A stretch of DNA of 64,000 bases from an uncultured Trichococcus sp. (GTDB lineage: Bacteria; Bacillota; Bacilli; Lactobacillales; Aerococcaceae): the NCBI RefSeq assembly GCF_963663645.1, contig NZ_OY760503.1:62001-126000 (forward strand), read 5' to 3'. Below the pieces are notes generated by a model that saw only the letters and a list, made by a program, of their open reading frames with translations, ran no database searches and was not told the DNA's origin. Below are positions 60,865 to 64,000 of this stretch, one piece after another. Every line of letters begins with the position of its first letter. Within the stretch, counting starts at the first letter, position 1. Both the position numbers and the translations under genes were made by a program.

Positions 60865-62313
60865 TTATTTTGCTGCTTTACGGCGTTCAGCCAAGATAGC
60901 AACGTTTTCTGCAACTTTTTCTTTTGTCAGTGGATAGATGAACCATAGGCATAGCGCAACGCCTGTGTAGCCGATAGCCGGTACAATTGTCGCCACATCG
61001 TAGATGCTGTCAAGAACGGCTGCATTTTGCGTTGCTGCACCGGATGCATACCCGATAGCAGCCAAAGCAAAACCTCCCAAACCGCCAGCTAATGCTTGGC
61101 CAAGTTTTCTTGAGAAGGAGTAGACAGCATACACTGTACCGCTATCCGCACTTCCGGTTTTGACTTCTTGGTAGTCGATGATGTCTGTGATGAACGCCCA
61201 GATGACGACGTTGAAGTAGTTCATGCCCAAACTTGCAATAAACGCCATCGGCAAGAACAGCATGACATTGTCTGTATGGATGAAGTACAGGATTGCGTAT
61301 ACAATTGCCGAGAAGAACAACGATACTGTCGCTGATTCTTTTTTACCGAAACGAGAAGCGATTTTGTTTGCGAAAGGCGCAATCAACAGTGTTCCGACAG
61401 TCCCCAGAACACCGGCTATTGCCAATGTTTTTGAGCTGTTGAAATAATCGGCGTACAGAAATGCATTCATTGTGTTAACCAACAGCATGGACAACAACAG
61501 GAAGATTGCAGCAGCGATGATGCCGCCTAACGCACGGTTTGAAGACAGACCTTTTGCGATTTTTGCGAATTCTTTGCCGAAAGATTGCTTTTCTGATTCC
61601 GGTTTTTGTGGAATCTGTACGCGCTCAATCGAGTAGTGATAGCAGAACTGATAAAGCGCAAAAGCAAGTACTGCAAAGATAGCGGCAATGATAGTGAAAC
61701 GTTCCGGAATAACCACTTGTGCACCGTTTGCATCAGTCGTGTAGACGAACAATGGAACAAAGAAGGAAATGAAGATGCTGGCGATGCTGGCTCCCATACT
61801 GCGGAACACGGAAAGTGAAGCACGGTCTTCCGGTTTATCACTGATGACGGATGCCATCGATCCATAAGGGATGTTGATCGCCGTGTAACAGAAGCTGCCC
61901 CAGAACAGGTATGTCACAAAGATGTAGACGATTTTTGCAGTCATGGACCAATTTTGAACGACTGACAGGAACATCAGGAACCCGGCAATGGCAGCGAATG
62001 GTGCTACGCGCTTTATCCAAACGCGGAAGCGGCCGTCTTTTGTGGGCTTCAGTGTATCAACCAGACGTCCCATACCCATATCCGTAAAAGCATCGACAAC
62101 CCGTGCCGACAAGAATAATGTACCTACAACTGCTCCGCTGATGCCCAACACTTTCGTGTAGAACAACATCAAGAAAGAACTTGAGAAGATGAAGAACAAG
62201 TCATTTGCGATATCCCCTGCCATATAAGCTAATTTATCCAGTAATCCGAATTCCCTTACATTCTTTTTGTCATCGGTTACATTTTGTACTTTATTTGCGC
62301 TTGCGTGTTGCAT
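60865..62313 (-). CDS. GPH-family sugar:cation symporter
   Basis: 482 residues from an ATG at 62313 with AAGGGG seven bases before; a longer frame to 62481 crosses the leader. Twelve membrane helices. The glycoside-pentoside-hexuronide family is recognised by KLAYMAGDIANDLFF (about 30) and DAFTDMGMGRLVDTLKPTKDGRFRVWI (about 73-99). It imports a glycoside or sugar with Na+ or H+. No glycosidase is adjacent. A promoter and a cre-like site upstream suggest carbon catabolite control. Confidence 0.92.
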   Translation of the reverse strand: MQHASANKVQNVTDDKKNVREFGLLDKLAYMAGDIANDLFFIFSSSFLMLFYTKVLGISGAVVGTLFLSARVVDAFTDMGMGRLVDTLKPTKDGRFRVWIKRVAPFAAIAGFLMFLSVVQNWSMTAKIVYIFVTYLFWGSFCYTAINIPYGSMASVISDKPEDRASLSVFRSMGASIASIFISFFVPLFVYTTDANGAQVVIPERFTIIAAIFAVLAFALYQFCYHYSIERVQIPQKPESEKQSFGKEFAKIAKGLSSNRALGGIIAAAIFLLLSMLLVNTMNAFLYADYFNSSKTLAIAGVLGTVGTLLIAPFANKIASRFGKKESATVSLFFSAIVYAILYFIHTDNVMLFLPMAFIASLGMNYFNVVIWAFITDIIDYQEVKTGSADSGTVYAVYSFSRKLGQALAGGLGGFALAAIGYASGAATQNAAVLDSIYDVATIVPAIGYTGVALCLWFIYPLTKEKVAENVAILAERRKAAK

Positions 62314-62414
62314 TTCATGACCCCTTTTCTTATATTGATAAATCGACGCCGAACCAGTTGATAAAATGGATAGAATCAATATCACTATGCGATACTCGGT
62401 TGCGATTAAAAAAC

Positions 62415-62428
62415 GACAAACGTTTTCA
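62415..62428 (-). promoter_or_regulatory. Possible cre site (CcpA)
   Basis: Minus strand TGAAAACGTTTGTC resembles the cre consensus over its first 11 of 14 positions. It lies about 30-40 nt downstream of the -10, where CcpA would block elongation. A second inverted element, GTGAACGTTTTTCAC, is at 62507-62521 upstream of the promoter. Confidence 0.45.
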
Positions 62429-62456
62429 ATTGAAACGACGTAACATTTACACACAA

Positions 62457-62485
62457 AATATACCACGCATTTTTTGCGCATACAA
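62457..62485 (-). promoter_or_regulatory. Promoter of the GPH symporter
   Basis: Minus strand TTGTAT (62485-62480), 17-nt spacer, TATATT (62462-62457). Confidence 0.6.
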
Positions 62486-62565
62486 CGGATTTATTATTAA
62501 CAATTTGTGAACGTTTTTCACGATATCTGTCATGTTCTTGTTCCGCCAATGATGTAACCGGTAAC

Positions 62566-62607
62566 AAAAAGACCGACTATCCGCATGTTAACATGGATAG
62601 TCGGTCT
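62566..62607. terminator. Terminator beside the PTS remnant
   Basis: AGACCGACTATCC / GGATAGTCGGTCT with a 12-nt loop; the minus strand continues TTTTTG. Confidence 0.85.
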
Positions 62608-62612
62608 GAAAA

Positions 62613-62999
62613 TCAATGCTGTATTTTGACCTTCGTCACAATTGTTTCATTCCCCAGCACCAGCACGTTCGTCAACACAAACGCCAGGATGAAGGTTGCG
62701 ATGACTCCTAGAGCGGAACTCGCCAACATCACACCAATCGCCTTCATACCGGTGCGCATCACGACCCCAAACAGTGCCGGTTCACTGATGCCCAACATCT
62801 GGGTGACGGTCGCGGAAATGCCGGCCGTTTTTACGGCGGCGCTGTTGGTCCGCAAAACAATCGCTAGATATACAGCGGCATTCGCAAAACCGTACATCGC
62901 GCAAACTGTAATCAGCGGATTGAATCCGGTTGTCGCGATGAGCGACGTTTCAATCATGATGAACAGGAAAATCTGAAAGACAAACGCACCGTCGATTTT
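62613..62999 (-). pseudogene. Remnant of a PTS sugar-specific EIIC gene (C-terminal part)
   Basis: The frame from just after a TAG at 63000-63002 to 62613 encodes about 128 residues without an N-terminal half: FVFQIFLFIMIETSLIATTG, then the EIIC signature LGISEPALFGV (about two thirds along) and a last hydrophobic segment. EIIC proteins need about 350 residues or more, so this is a fragment, probably left by deletion. It keeps a good terminator. Confidence 0.7.
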
Positions 63000-63161
63000 C
63001 TAAGCAGCTGTCTGGAAAAATTCACCCAGTTCATCACGTTGGTCTCTGCTGTTGAAGGACCGAAAAAAACTGAACCCTGTTTCTTTTTTGAACAGCGTAT
63101 TGATTTCCTGGTTTGTGAGTTTGATCTGATAAAGCAACCTGCTGATTTCTCTCAAGTCCAT
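63000..63161 (-). pseudogene. Truncated MarR-like regulator fragment
   Basis: A 53-codon frame with a strong start (GAGGTG seven bases before the ATG) begins MDLREISRLLYQIKLTNQ and continues EINTLFKKETGFS, which resembles the first helix of a MarR-family regulator. The sequence then departs from the family and stops without a winged helix. It abuts the PTS remnant, so one deletion may have joined the two. It could be expressed as a short peptide. Confidence 0.5.
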
Positions 63162-63273
63162 AAACATTCACCTCGATTATGCGGATTTACCTGACTGACC
63201 AAACAATTGCCTGATCAACCGTTGATTAGTCATTTGTGAAAAGCAACTAACTTTTGTAAAGCAACTTGCTTGG

Positions 63274-63390
63274 TGAACTACTCGGCCATGAATGACCGAG
63301 CTTCTGGGAACAGAGCAGACTTGCCGCGTTGAAAATCCAACGCAACAGCGGTTTCTCCTATTAACCGAGGCCAGTTCCTGACCTGTGCCT
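63274..63390 (-). ncRNA. Probable TnpB omega RNA and right end of an IS200/IS605-type element
   Basis: The DNA directly 3' of tnpB on the minus strand contains paired segments (GCTCGGTCATTCATGGCCGAG and an AACGCGGC/GTTGCGTT pair) and ends GAGTAGTTCAC, typical of omega RNA scaffolds just before the element boundary. The expected guide would then begin CAAGCAAGTTGC (about 63273 downward). Boundary and RNA are inferred from layout and end motif. The stretch 63162-63273 is flanking DNA with no gene. Confidence 0.65.
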
Positions 63391-64000
63391 TTAACGCTGG
63401 GCAAGCGCTTTGTTGAGGATATTGATGGCCGCATTCACATCGCGGTCAATACCTGTGGTATGACAATGCGGGCAAGCGAATGTGCGGATCCGCAGCGGTT
63501 TCTTGCCGGTGTTTTCCCCGCAATGCGAACACGTTTGGCTCGTATAAGCGGGGTTCACCAATACCAGTTCCTTGCCGTACCACTCGCATTTGTACGCCAG
63601 CATGGACTTGATTTTCGCCCAGGCGGCATCGGCGATGGAACGCGCCAGCTGACGGTTCTGCAGAAGATTCTTGGTTTTCAAATCTTCCAGGGCGATCAGG
63701 TCGTATTTTTTGACCAGGCTGGTTGTGTATTGTTGCAGATAGTTGTTGCGTTGATTGGCAATCTTTTTGTTGATACGCGCCACTTGTTCCTTGGCTTTTT
63801 GGACATTTTTGAAATCAGAAAGCTCCAGTTCGATTTCTTGCGCTTTCGCTTGTTCGATTTTGACAAGCGCCTGTTGACGGCGCCGGGCCAATTTCCGTTC
63901 CCATTGCCGTTTTTGTTTCGCCAAAGAACGTTCAAACTGTTTATTCGGCAATTTGTAACCATCTGATTGGGTGGCAAGATCGGCAAGGCCGAGATCGATC
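63391..64000 (-). CDS. tnpB: RNA-guided nuclease TnpB of an IS200/IS605-family element, 5' part outside window
   Basis: The last 203 codons of tnpB. RuvC catalytic Asp in IDLGLADLATQS at the window edge, then a basic coiled-coil region (RQWERKLARRRQQALVKIEQ), YDLIALEDL with the catalytic Glu, the zinc ribbon CSHCGENTG..CPHCHTTG and the final Asp in DRDVNAAINIL. All three RuvC acids are present in the visible part, so the nuclease half looks intact. No tnpA is visible. TnpB cuts donor sites guided by the RNA encoded at its 3' end. Confidence 0.93.
   Translation of the reverse strand, partial: IDLGLADLATQSDGYKLPNKQFERSLAKQKRQWERKLARRRQQALVKIEQAKAQEIELELSDFKNVQKAKEQVARINKKIANQRNNYLQQYTTSLVKKYDLIALEDLKTKNLLQNRQLARSIADAAWAKIKSMLAYKCEWYGKELVLVNPAYTSQTCSHCGENTGKKPLRIRTFACPHCHTTGIDRDVNAAINILNKALAQR

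Noticed and set aside
62613-62957. Functional small PTS protein
   Set aside because: Only the C-terminal third of an EIIC domain is present, without start signal, N-terminal helices or other PTS domains.

Overview
The window looks like chromosomal DNA of a low-to-moderate GC Gram-positive bacterium of the order Lactobacillales, most likely Carnobacteriaceae and plausibly Trichococcus. This placement is inferred from protein style, riboswitch types and start signals, not from a database match. Strong AGGAGG-type ribosome sites, many TTG and GTG starts, a T-box leader, a lysine riboswitch, LAAC/LGAC lipoproteins, a class B sortase and a Fur box all fit. I see no rRNA, tRNA or genuine CRISPR array.

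Layout. 1-3.3 kb: most of a type I (probably I-C) cas3 running off the left edge, then a lone AbiEi-type antitoxin-like gene with a palindromic operator over its promoter. 3.5-8.3 kb: a membrane protein, then a T-box-controlled amino-acid ABC operon with one permease, one ATPase and two tandem substrate-binding lipoproteins. 8.3-24 kb: housekeeping and metabolism: PepF, YwbE, ketopantoate reductase, pyridoxamine kinase divergent from an ECF S component, an AEC carrier, a metallophosphatase, a CcdA/TlpA-type thiol operon, HelD, persulfide dioxygenase and a VOC protein. 24-35 kb: lysine riboswitch plus dapA, a dipeptide-epimerase-like enzyme followed by a 35-residue membrane peptide, an SDR, a sortase B divergent from a fasciclin-domain surface protein, an acyltransferase/hydrolase/DUF6320 cluster and an ABC exporter. 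35-40 kb: a siderophore ABC importer divergent from a ferredoxin-NADP reductase across a Fur box. 40.6-49.2 kb: a complete four-gene Wadjet (JetABCD) condensin-like defence operon with overlapping genes. 49-57 kb: class I aldolase, a NERD/zinc-ribbon protein set among palindromic repeats, a second amino-acid ABC importer and a HAD phosphatase. 57-64 kb: small proteins, a PHP hydrolase, a GDPD-like enzyme, a GPH sugar symporter, gene remnants, and the 3' part of a TnpB element with its probable omega RNA, cut by the right edge.

The least explained signal is a set of intergenic palindrome arrays. At least eight gene borders carry tandem, roughly 30-bp imperfect palindromes repeated every 50-52 bp. 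Four unrelated core sequences are used (TTGTCCGAT.., CTCCGG.., AAATTGTCGAA.., CCCCGCC..), all with nearly the same period. Linkers are homogenised within an array and differ between arrays. They are not CRISPRs, because the linkers are near-identical within an array, and they do not read as real proteins. Each lies next to the 3' end of at least one gene. Two arrays with the same core bracket the Wadjet/aldolase segment.
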